From Pseudomonas yamanorum (lineage in GTDB: Bacteria; Pseudomonadota; Gammaproteobacteria; Pseudomonadales; Pseudomonadaceae): 64,000 nucleotides of DNA. The stretch spans positions 19,877 through 83,876 of the forward strand of contig NZ_JACARE010000031.1 of assembly GCF_013386765.1 (NCBI RefSeq), written 5' to 3'. The notes under the pieces were generated by a model. It worked only from the letters and a program-made list of their open reading frames with translations. It did not search any database and was not told the DNA's origin. Of the stretch, positions 57,710 to 64,000 are shown piece by piece (position 1 is the stretch's first letter; every line of letters starts with the position of its first letter). The position numbers were made by a program, and so were the translations under genes.

Positions 57710-58075
57710 TTACTTCAGCTCGACTTTAGCGCCTGCTTCTTCCAGCACTGCTTTAGCTTTGTCAGCTGCGTCTTTCGACACTGCTTCCAGAACCTGGGCA
57801 GGGGCGCCGTCAACTACTGCCTTGGCTTCTTTCAGGCCCAGACCGGTCAGTTCACGTACTGCCTTGATCACGTTTACTTTCTTCTCGCCAGCTTCCAGCA
57901 GCATGACGTTGAATTCGGTTTGCTCTTCAACAACGGCAGCAGCAGCAGCTGGACCGGCGGAAGCAGCGGCAGCGGAAACGCCGAATTTTTCTTCGAAAGC
58001 TTTGATCAGCTCAACAACCTGCAGAACCGACATTTCAGCTACGGCGTTGAGGATATCGTCTTGGGAGATAGACAT
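57710..58075 (-). CDS. rplL: 50S ribosomal protein L7/L12
   Basis: L7/L12 of 121 residues: N-terminal dimerisation part (MSISQDDILNAVAEMSVLQV), Ala-rich hinge (about 35-50), and C-terminal factor-binding domain (KVNVIKAVRELTGLGLKEAK). Present as several copies per ribosome in the stalk. Confidence 0.98.
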   Translation of the reverse strand: MSISQDDILNAVAEMSVLQVVELIKAFEEKFGVSAAAASAGPAAAAAVVEEQTEFNVMLLEAGEKKVNVIKAVRELTGLGLKEAKAVVDGAPAQVLEAVSKDAADKAKAVLEEAGAKVELK

Positions 58076-58153
58076 TGCTGTAATTCCTGAATTGGGGGAC
58101 GGCCTACGCGGCCATCGAAATAAACAAAAATACGCGAGAGGAGTTGCTCAGCC

Positions 58154-58654
58154 TTAGGCTGCGGCAGCTTCTTTTTGCTCGCGAACTGCGGCCAGAGTAC
58201 GAGCCAACTTGCTGGTAGCGCCTTGAATCACGCTCATCAGCTGAGAAATAGCTTCGTTACGGGTCGGCAGTGTTGCCAGTACGTCGATTTGGTTAGCTGC
58301 GAGGAACTTGCCCTCGAACGCAGCTGCCTTGATCTCGAACTTGTCCTGACCCTTGGCGAATTCCTTGAACAAACGGGCAGCAGCGCCTGGATGATCAGTG
58401 GAGAACGCAATCAGGGTCGGGCCGGTGAACACGTCGTTGAGGACACTGTATTCAGTGTCAGCAACAGCGCGCTTGAGCAGGGTGTTACGTACAACACGTA
58501 CGTATACGCCAGCTTCACGAGCCTCTTTACGGAGTCCGGTCATAGCGCTTACTGTCACACCACGGGCATCAGCCACGACAGCGGACAGAGCAGCTTTGGC
58601 AGCCTCGTTGACTTCAGCGACGATGGCCTTCTTGTCTTCGAGATTAATTGCCAC
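58154..58654 (-). CDS. rplJ: 50S ribosomal protein L10
   Basis: L10 of 166 residues, the base of the L7/L12 stalk. The start is GTG with AGGAG upstream (product MAINLEDKKAIVAEVNEAAK). L10 with L7/L12 represses its own translation by binding the leader annotated upstream. Confidence 0.98.
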   Translation of the reverse strand: MAINLEDKKAIVAEVNEAAKAALSAVVADARGVTVSAMTGLRKEAREAGVYVRVVRNTLLKRAVADTEYSVLNDVFTGPTLIAFSTDHPGAAARLFKEFAKGQDKFEIKAAAFEGKFLAANQIDVLATLPTRNEAISQLMSVIQGATSKLARTLAAVREQKEAAAA

Positions 58655-58852
58655 GGGTTTAACTCCTGCTTGTTACCGTTTCATCTGGCCTGGGCCGGAT
58701 GTCGTTTTGGTGTCTGATTCGGTAAGGAACCGGGAGCACCATCTGCGTAGGCTTGTGGTTTAAGACTTTCGTCGCCTACGGTCTTGGATAGCCCCCGCCA
58801 GGCAGGGACCCCAATCTTTCAACTGACGCAATTACTTGCGCCAGTTTGTGTC
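58655..58852 (-). promoter_or_regulatory. L10 leader (autoregulatory region of rplJ-rplL)
   Basis: A 198-base spacer between rplA and rplJ with several stems readable on the minus strand, for example ACTGGCGCAA-GTAA-TTGCGTCAGT and a CCTGCC/GGCGGG element. Position and length agree with the L10 leader family, in which the L10-L7/L12 complex blocks translation. Structure here is by eye only. Confidence 0.65.
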
Positions 58853-59548
58853 TTATACGTCCAGCGAGCCTTGGTCGATGACCAGACCTGGGCCCATAGT
58901 GGTGCTCAGGGTAACGCGCTTGACGTAGATACCTTTCGAGGAAGCTGGCTTGATACGCTTCAGATCAGCGATCAGGGCTTCAACGTTTTCCTTCAGCTTG
59001 ACGGCATCAAAGCCGACTTTGCCAACGGAGGTGTGAATGATGCCGTTTTTGTCGGTGCGATAACGAACCTGACCAGCCTTGGCGTTTTTAACCGCGGTAG
59101 CTACGTCTGGAGTTACGGTGCCGACTTTAGGGTTAGGCATCAGACCACGTGGACCGAGGATCTGACCCAACTGACCTACAACGCGCATTGCATCCGGGGA
59201 AGCAATTACGACGTCATAGTTCAGGTCGCCGCCTTTCATTTCGGCAGCCAGGTCGTCCATGCCAACGCGATCAGCGCCGGCGGCCAGAGCAGCTTCAGCT
59301 GCTGGGCCTTGGGTGAAGACAGCAACACGTACAGTCTTGCCAGTACCGTGTGGCAGCACAGTAGCGCTACGAACGACCTGGTCGGATTTACGTGGGTCAA
59401 CGCCCAGGTTTACAGCAACGTCAACAGACTCGCTGAACTTGACAGTCGACAGCTCGGTCAGCAGAGCAGCAGCGTCTACAAAGTTGTAGGACTTGCCCGC
59501 TTCGATTTTGCCGGCGATAGCCTTTTGGCGCTTGGTCAGCTTAGCCAT
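58853..59548 (-). CDS. rplA: 50S ribosomal protein L1
   Basis: L1 of 231 residues, the mobile L1 stalk that guides tRNA out of the E site. In E. coli it also represses rplK-rplA translation through the rplK leader. Its ATG shares one base with the rplK stop codon. Confidence 0.98.
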   Translation of the reverse strand: MAKLTKRQKAIAGKIEAGKSYNFVDAAALLTELSTVKFSESVDVAVNLGVDPRKSDQVVRSATVLPHGTGKTVRVAVFTQGPAAEAALAAGADRVGMDDLAAEMKGGDLNYDVVIASPDAMRVVGQLGQILGPRGLMPNPKVGTVTPDVATAVKNAKAGQVRYRTDKNGIIHTSVGKVGFDAVKLKENVEALIADLKRIKPASSKGIYVKRVTLSTTMGPGLVIDQGSLDV

Positions 59549-59979
59549 TACACACCCTCCACGTTAAGGCCCATGCTACGAGCAGAACCGGCGATGGTAC
59601 GCACGGCTGCATCCATATCAGCTGCAGTCAGATCCGCGTTTTTGGTTTTCGCGATTTCTTCCAGCTGAGCACGGGTCACGGTGCCAACCTTAACGGTGTT
59701 AGGACGAGCGGAACCGCTAGTCAGACCAGCAGCTTTCTTCAACAGAACCGAAGCCGGGGTCGACTTGGTTTCGAAGGTGAAGCTACGGTCGCTGTATACA
59801 GTGATGATCACTGGAGTCGGCAGACCTGGCTCAATACCCTGAGTACGGGCGTTGAAGGCCTTGCAGAATTCCATGATGTTCACGCCGTGCTGACCCAGAG
59901 CTGGACCAACAGGTGGGCTTGGGTTGGCCTGAGCGGCCTTCACTTGCAGCTTGATGTAAGCGGTAATCTTCTTGGCCAT
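59548..59979 (-). CDS. rplK: 50S ribosomal protein L11
   Basis: L11 of 143 residues, needed for stringent-response activation of RelA. The proline switch region (ANPSPPVGPALGQHGVNIMEF), site of thiostrepton contact, is normal. I take the ATG giving MAKKITAYIKLQ. The 117-base spacer before it has the nusG terminator but no clear promoter. Confidence 0.98.
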   Translation of the reverse strand: MAKKITAYIKLQVKAAQANPSPPVGPALGQHGVNIMEFCKAFNARTQGIEPGLPTPVIITVYSDRSFTFETKSTPASVLLKKAAGLTSGSARPNTVKVGTVTRAQLEEIAKTKNADLTAADMDAAVRTIAGSARSMGLNVEGV

Positions 59980-60052
59980 GAGGCACTCCAATTACGGGTT
60001 CGAACGCCTCGAAAGGCTCCCCGGTTACTTGCGCGTTTATCCCAGTGACGAC

Positions 60053-60081
60053 AAAACCCCACAGCCTAAGGCTGCGGGGTT
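60053..60081 (-). terminator. Terminator after nusG
   Basis: On the minus strand AACCCCGCAGCC-TTA-GGCTGTGGGGTTTTG: a 12-base stem with one G-U pair and four T after it. It separates secE-nusG from rplK. Confidence 0.85.
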
Positions 60082-60096
60082 GGGATGCTTGCTCAG

Positions 60097-60630
60097 CTAG
60101 ACTTTTTCGACCTGGCTGAACTCTAGCTCTACCGGAGTAGAGCGACCGAAAATGAGCACCGCCACTTGGATCCGGCTCTTTTCGTAGTTAACTTCTTCGA
60201 CAGTGCCGTTAAAATCTGCAAACGGACCATCTGTGACACGAACAACCTCGCCCGGCTCGAACAACGTCTTCGGCTTAGGCTTGTCGCTACCGTCAGCAAC
60301 ACGACGCAGAATCGCCTCTGCCTCTTTGTCGGTGATCGGAGCAGGCTTATCAGCGGTACCGCCGATGAAACCCATGACGCGAGGAGTGTCCTTGACCAAG
60401 TGCCAAGTACCCTCATTCATGTCCATTTGAACCAGCACGTAGCCAGGGAAGAACTTGCGCTCGCTTTTGCGTTTCTGGCCATTACGCATTTCAACCACTT
60501 CTTCAGTGGGAACCAGAATTTCGCCGAAGCCATCTTCCATGCCTGCCAGCTTTACGCGCTCTAGCAAAGAGCGCATGACATGCTTCTCGTAACCCGAGTA
60601 AGCATGCACAACGTACCAACGCTTAGCCAC
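60097..60630 (-). CDS. nusG: Transcription termination/antitermination factor NusG
   Basis: NusG of 177 residues: NGN domain (AKRWYVVHAYSGYEKHV...) that binds RNA polymerase, then a KOW domain (about 125-177, FEPGEVVRVTDGPFADFNG) that contacts S10 or Rho. Nine bases after secE. Confidence 0.98.
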   Translation of the reverse strand: MAKRWYVVHAYSGYEKHVMRSLLERVKLAGMEDGFGEILVPTEEVVEMRNGQKRKSERKFFPGYVLVQMDMNEGTWHLVKDTPRVMGFIGGTADKPAPITDKEAEAILRRVADGSDKPKPKTLFEPGEVVRVTDGPFADFNGTVEEVNYEKSRIQVAVLIFGRSTPVELEFSQVEKV

Positions 60631-60639
60631 GGGACACCC

Positions 60640-61008
60640 TTAGCCAACAATCAAGGAAACAAGCCAGCCGAGCAGGGAATCAAGCCCCCACAACAGCAAC
60701 GCCATAACCAGAACAACAGCTACCACGATCAACGTGGTCTGCGTGGTTTCTTGGCGAGTCGGCCAAACGACTTTACGGATCTCGGTACGAGCTTCCTTTA
60801 CCAGGACCGCAAACGACTTGCCTTTTGCAGTCTGCAGGCCAACAAAGGCAGCGACAGCAGCAAGGGCGAGCAATGCGAGAACGCGGTACAGGATCGGCGA
60901 CGCAGAGTAGTACTGGTTGCCAACAACGCCTACGACCACAATAGCGACTACTACCAGCCACTTGAGCAGATCGAAGCGAGAGCCTTGAGCTTCAGCCTTA
61001 GGAGTCAT
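60640..61008 (-). CDS. secE: Protein translocase subunit SecE
   Basis: SecE of 122 residues with three membrane helices, as in enteric SecE; the conserved third segment follows EIRKVVWPTRQET. It braces SecY in the inner membrane. It lies 45 bases after trnW and is probably co-transcribed with it. Confidence 0.97.
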   Translation of the reverse strand: MTPKAEAQGSRFDLLKWLVVVAIVVVGVVGNQYYSASPILYRVLALLALAAVAAFVGLQTAKGKSFAVLVKEARTEIRKVVWPTRQETTQTTLIVVAVVLVMALLLWGLDSLLGWLVSLIVG

Positions 61009-61053
61009 CTATGAAGATCCTGTGAAAAGAAAGCCAGATACACCAAGTGAATC

Positions 61054-61129
61054 TGGCAGGTCAGGAGGGAATCGAACCCCCAACCTACGGTTTTGGAGAC
61101 CGTCGCTCTGCCAATTGAGCTACTGACCT
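61054..61129 (-). tRNA. trnW: tRNA-Trp (CCA)
   Basis: 76 bases with encoded CCA end, acceptor AGGTCAG/CTGACCT, loop reading CTCCAAA, T-loop GGTTCGATTCC. In transcription order it directly precedes secE. Confidence 0.97.
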
Positions 61130-61149
61130 AAAACAAAATCAGGCCGACA

Positions 61150-61178
61150 ATTATGCCGATCTGAAAAAGACTTTACAA
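61150..61178 (-). promoter_or_regulatory. Promoter of trnW-secE-nusG
   Basis: On the minus strand -35 TTGTAA (61178-61173), 17 bases, -10 CATAAT (61155-61150). The start would fall about 14 bases before the tRNA. Confidence 0.6.
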
Positions 61179-61253
61179 CAACAAACCCCTGCAGACCTGA
61201 AACGAACCCAGACAAGACAACGAAAGAGAGCAGAATCAACCAGAGGAAGCTGT

Positions 61254-61286
61254 TAAAACAAAGGCAGATATTTTCATATCTGCCTT
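61254..61286 (-). terminator. Terminator after the tRNA-Tyr/Gly/Thr cluster
   Basis: On the minus strand AAGGCAGATA-TGAAAA-TATCTGCCTT followed by TGTTTTAA. It ends the three-tRNA transcript before trnW. In strains with tufB at this point it would be read after tuf; here it follows trnT at once. Confidence 0.8.
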
Positions 61287-61292
61287 GTTATA

Positions 61293-61368
61293 TGGAGCTC
61301 TTGAGCGGATTTGAACCGCTGACCTCACCCTTACCAAGGGTGTGCTCTACCAACTGAGCTACAAGAGC
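61293..61368 (-). tRNA. trnT: tRNA-Thr (GGU)
   Basis: 76 bases with encoded CCA, acceptor GCTCTTG/CAAGAGC, anticodon loop CTTGGTA, T-loop GGTTCAAATCC. Confidence 0.97.
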
Positions 61369-61394
61369 GAAACAACTTGCACAACCTGCAAACT

Positions 61395-61468
<74 letters not shown>

Positions 61469-61491
61469 GGAGCTTGCAGCTCACGCTAAAA

Positions 61492-61576
<85 letters not shown>

Positions 61577-61589
61577 TAAGCGAGCCGGC

Positions 61590-61617
61590 ATTCTACATCA
61601 TGCCAGCCTTCTGTCAA
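61590..61617 (-). promoter_or_regulatory. Promoter of the tRNA-Tyr/Gly/Thr cluster
   Basis: On the minus strand -35 TTGACA (61617-61612), 16 bases, -10 TAGAAT (61595-61590), with GC-rich discriminator GCCGGCTCGC typical of stringently controlled stable-RNA promoters. Confidence 0.85.
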
Positions 61618-61719
61618 GCATTTTCTCATTAAAAAATATGAGGTTAGCTGCGTTGACCTTCGCTTCACCCTGTCGACCCAAGAGGTCTTCACTGCGAAGC
61701 GGGCGCCATTCTATGCAAA

Positions 61720-62166
61720 CTATTCGAAGGTTGCAATGCCTTCGCACGGCATTATTTTATGTTTTAACTCATTGAATTCATTAGCAAGGTTTTCGAAGGG
61801 CAGATCATCGGCCAGACGCCGGCTTTCTGGGGCTACTCGCAGCCAGTATCCCGAAGCGTCCGGCAGGTTCAGAGATTGCAGCTTGACCTTGATATCCAGG
61901 CTTGTGAGGCGCTGCTCAACGGACTGAACCTCTTTTTGATCAGTCAGGCCGCCGATGTACAGGCACGCAGCCTGCGCCTCGGGAGCTTTTGCCCTGTCTC
62001 GCCGCACCATGGCATCAGCCGACTCGCTTAACAGCCGAATATCTTGCTGAGAACCACGGTAGAGCGCCAAAGGCGTGACATCTTTAGCCCTCAACGGGGC
62101 TTCCTGCTGATGCCAGATGTAATAGAAGACATTGAGGACCAGCAAAAGCAGAAACAGCCAACGCAT
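61720..62166 (-). CDS. Small membrane-anchored protein, SPOR-like C-terminus
   Basis: A 148-residue protein: one N-terminal membrane helix (MRWLFLLLLVLNVFYYIW), a short linker, then a periplasmic part whose stretch ACLYIGGLTDQKEVQSVEQR resembles a SPOR domain, the fold that binds denuded peptidoglycan at the septum. The match is by pattern only. The position after coaX is the same as PA4278 in P. aeruginosa. I take the ATG just before the membrane helix, seven bases after coaX; an upstream extension would read through coaX. Confidence 0.7.
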   Translation of the reverse strand: MRWLFLLLLVLNVFYYIWHQQEAPLRAKDVTPLALYRGSQQDIRLLSESADAMVRRDRAKAPEAQAACLYIGGLTDQKEVQSVEQRLTSLDIKVKLQSLNLPDASGYWLRVAPESRRLADDLPFENLANEFNELKHKIMPCEGIATFE

Positions 62167-62173
62167 AAAAACC

Positions 62174-62923
62174 TCAGGACAAAGGGCAAGCCATCGCCAG
62201 GCCAACAAAAACCAGATCAGGGACGAGCCTTCCGTGAGGCACCGCATCCGCCACCAGCTCGGCATCTCCACCGGTAAGGAAGACGGTGAAGTCGGCGCCC
62301 CAATAGCTACGAGCCAACTCCAACTGAGTGAGCACAAACCCTCTCAGCATAAGCGTACAGCCGCGCTCTACCGCCTCTACAGTTGTACGGCCCGGAGACA
62401 GGGCCTCAAGGGCACGCTCAGCAGCAATATCGTCATAGCGTATTTTGCGGGTATGCGTTCGTAACTGGTTACGCATAAGCGGCATACCGGGACAAATAAA
62501 GCCTCCGAGATGCTCGCCGTCCGCGGAAATAAAGTCCGCGGTCGCTGCGGTGCCAAAATCGAGCACCAGGCACGCGCCCGACGCCAACTGAAAACCACCC
62601 AACATAGCGAGCCAACGATCCAGGCCCAGGCGCTCAAAGTCTTCATACCCGTTCCGCACCCCGCCCATCTGCCTTGCTGAGGCAGCACAGAAAACTTTGA
62701 CGCCAAACGCTTCTACCAGGGTAGCGACCAGTTGATTCGTCTCATCCGAGGCACGAACACTCACCAAACGACAATCCTTTAACGCAAGCCCCGTGAGCGC
62801 GAACAGGCTATCGATCAGAGAGGCATCCGACCCAACGACACCCTCTGCAAAGATGCGCGCCCTATCCGACTCAAGCACTCGCCATTTTATAAAGCTATTC
62901 CCACAGTCGAGCTCAAGAATCAT
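62174..62923 (-). CDS. coaX: Type III pantothenate kinase
   Basis: CoaX of 249 residues, first step of coenzyme A synthesis. It has the ASKHA fold with MILELDCGNSFIKWRV at the N-terminus, an ACLVLDFGTAATADFISADG phosphate segment and GGFICPGMPLMRNQL. Unlike CoaA it is not feedback-inhibited by CoA. ATG at 62923 with GAGG seven bases upstream; it overlaps birA by 11 bases. Confidence 0.95.
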   Translation of the reverse strand: MILELDCGNSFIKWRVLESDRARIFAEGVVGSDASLIDSLFALTGLALKDCRLVSVRASDETNQLVATLVEAFGVKVFCAASARQMGGVRNGYEDFERLGLDRWLAMLGGFQLASGACLVLDFGTAATADFISADGEHLGGFICPGMPLMRNQLRTHTRKIRYDDIAAERALEALSPGRTTVEAVERGCTLMLRGFVLTQLELARSYWGADFTVFLTGGDAELVADAVPHGRLVPDLVFVGLAMACPLS

Positions 62924-63872
62924 CACGCAGCCTCAGGCTTAACTCACCACCGCTATATACTTTTTCAACACCATCCACGCTTAACCGTAGCGCACCATGC
63001 CCGTCGATCCCCACTACCACTCCGTCAACCTGATTCACGCCGGCAATGAGCGATACAGGCCGTCCCTGCCATAAATGGTTCTGCTCCCATTCACCCTGGA
63101 TAGCGGAAAAGCCAGATGCCTGGTGACGCTCAAGATAAGCCTGCAATTGTGCGCTCAGGCGCGCTACCAGGTAGTTACGATCAACAGCACTGCCACCCTC
63201 CAACTGGAGAGAAGTCCATTGCTGATCAACCTCATCCGCCTTCTGCATATTCACGTTAATGCCGATACCAAGGACGACATGGCACACATCGGCAGGATCC
63301 CCAACCAGCTCCAGGAGAATCCCGGCGATCTTTTTCTGCCCTACCAATACATCATTTGGCCACTTCAACCCGGCATTACGAACACCCGCATCCCTCAGGG
63401 CCTGCAGAACCGCCAATCCGACTACCAGGCTTAAGCCCTCCAACTGGCGCATACCGCCATCGATCCGCAGCACGAGACTGTAGTAGACGTTTTGAGCGAA
63501 AGGACTGACCCACTTTCGCCCTCGCCTTCCCCGGCCGGCAGTTTGCTGCTCTGAAAGCACGAGAAACGGCGCGGCGCGACCCGCCTCGATTAGGCGCAAT
63601 GCTTCGGCATTGGTAGAGTCAATGGAGTCAAAGATACGAACAGGCCATGCAGGAACCGGCACATGCCGAGCAATTTCATCGGCGCTTAACAACACCAGAG
63701 GCGAAGCCAACTGATACCCCCTGCCGCGGACCTTATGAATAGGTAGATTCAATTCCGCCTCGAGATGCTGAAGCTGCTTCCATACAGCACTGCGACTGAC
63801 ACCCAGGGCAGCACCAAGCGCTTCCCCGGAGTGGAATCGACCATCTTTTAGAAGTTTCAACAACGTCAGCAT
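62913..63872 (-). CDS. birA: Bifunctional biotin-protein ligase / biotin repressor
   Basis: BirA of 319 residues. An N-terminal winged helix-turn-helix (about 1-60, GEALGAALGVSRSAVWKQLQ) binds the bio operator. The catalytic domain contains GRGRRGRKWVSPFAQNVYYS, the biotinyl-AMP loop, and KWPNDVLVGQKKIAGIL. A C-terminal SH3-like part follows. It attaches biotin to acetyl-CoA carboxylase. The start has GAGGCGAG upstream. The order birA-coaX-small protein is conserved in the genus. Confidence 0.96.
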   Translation of the reverse strand: MLTLLKLLKDGRFHSGEALGAALGVSRSAVWKQLQHLEAELNLPIHKVRGRGYQLASPLVLLSADEIARHVPVPAWPVRIFDSIDSTNAEALRLIEAGRAAPFLVLSEQQTAGRGRRGRKWVSPFAQNVYYSLVLRIDGGMRQLEGLSLVVGLAVLQALRDAGVRNAGLKWPNDVLVGQKKIAGILLELVGDPADVCHVVLGIGINVNMQKADEVDQQWTSLQLEGGSAVDRNYLVARLSAQLQAYLERHQASGFSAIQGEWEQNHLWQGRPVSLIAGVNQVDGVVVGIDGHGALRLSVDGVEKVYSGGELSLRLRDDS

Positions 63873-64000
63873 GCAAGTCTCGCCTCACAATGAGGCAGGC
63901 ATGATAGCCATGCATAAGGCCATTGCATAGAAATGGCAGGACTTTAGCGTTGAAGATGCCTGAAGGCGGTCGCCCGTACTTTTCGACCGCCCAAAACAAA
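63873..64000. other. Upstream region of birA, no gene seen
   Basis: No coding potential. A perfect 8-base inverted repeat GGCGGTCG / CGACCGCC lies at 63965-63972 and 63984-63991 but lacks a T-run on either strand. In related genomes a ribosomal RNA operon ends near here, so it could belong to that operon's end; this cannot be shown from the window. Confidence 0.4.

Noticed and set aside
63965..63991. Inverted repeat at the right edge as an intrinsic terminator
   Set aside because: No T-run follows on either strand within the window; the context beyond 64000 would be needed.

Overview
The window is chromosomal DNA of a Pseudomonas, most likely of the P. fluorescens group. This rests on GC-rich coding sequence, on REP/REPIN repeats built on the GTGGGAGC-GGCTTGC theme, and on two gene orders I know from P. 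aeruginosa: the zinc block ZrgA-ABC-DUF3299-OprG (PA4063-PA4067) and katA-ftnA-uvrA-MFS-ssb (PA4236-PA4232). No prophage, insertion sequence, CRISPR array, toxin-antitoxin pair or resistance island was seen. No stretch longer than about 220 bases lacks a gene, apart from REPIN-filled or regulatory spacers, which are annotated.

Bases 1-25 kb are the variable part: a zinc-uptake block behind a Zur-like operator; oprG behind an ANR-like site; a divergent pair of a sugar-nucleotide-reductase-like gene and the helicase lhr; a large MscS-type channel; an MFS exporter; the ybhP-clsB-ybhN membrane-lipid operon; an uncharacterised operon of DUF3182 plus an alpha/beta hydrolase; a GlxA-type regulator divergent from an isochorismatase-like hydrolase; tam divergent from a LysR regulator; and a chloroperoxidase-like hydrolase. 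Four REPIN-type inverted repeats occur in the first 14 kb and none in the rest.

Bases 23.4-30.6 kb hold DNA protection and oxidative-stress genes: ssb downstream of a YajR-like MFS gene, uvrA divergent from that MFS gene, then ftnA and katA.

Bases 30.7-61 kb, all on the minus strand, are the translation and transcription block. In transcription order these are trnY-trnG-trnT; trnW-secE-nusG; rplK-rplA; rplJ-rplL-rpoB-rpoC; rpsL-rpsG-fusA-tuf; the S10 operon; the spc operon; and the alpha operon ending at rplQ. Promoters with near-consensus boxes can be read for the tRNA cluster, trnW-secE-nusG, the str operon, the S10 operon and the alpha operon. Intrinsic terminators or attenuators separate most units. 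The second tuf gene that many pseudomonads carry between trnT and trnW is absent here.

Bases 61.7-63.9 kb hold birA, coaX and a small SPOR-like membrane protein as an overlapping minus-strand series.

The most useful leads are the DUF3182/hydrolase operon; a repeated motif in front of both the LysR gene and the chloroperoxidase-like gene; the 208-base hairpin-bearing gap between rpsN and rpsH; the missing tufB; and operators predicted from sequence (Zur, ANR, LexA). I did not find a clearly novel multi-gene system. Most of the window is core genome.
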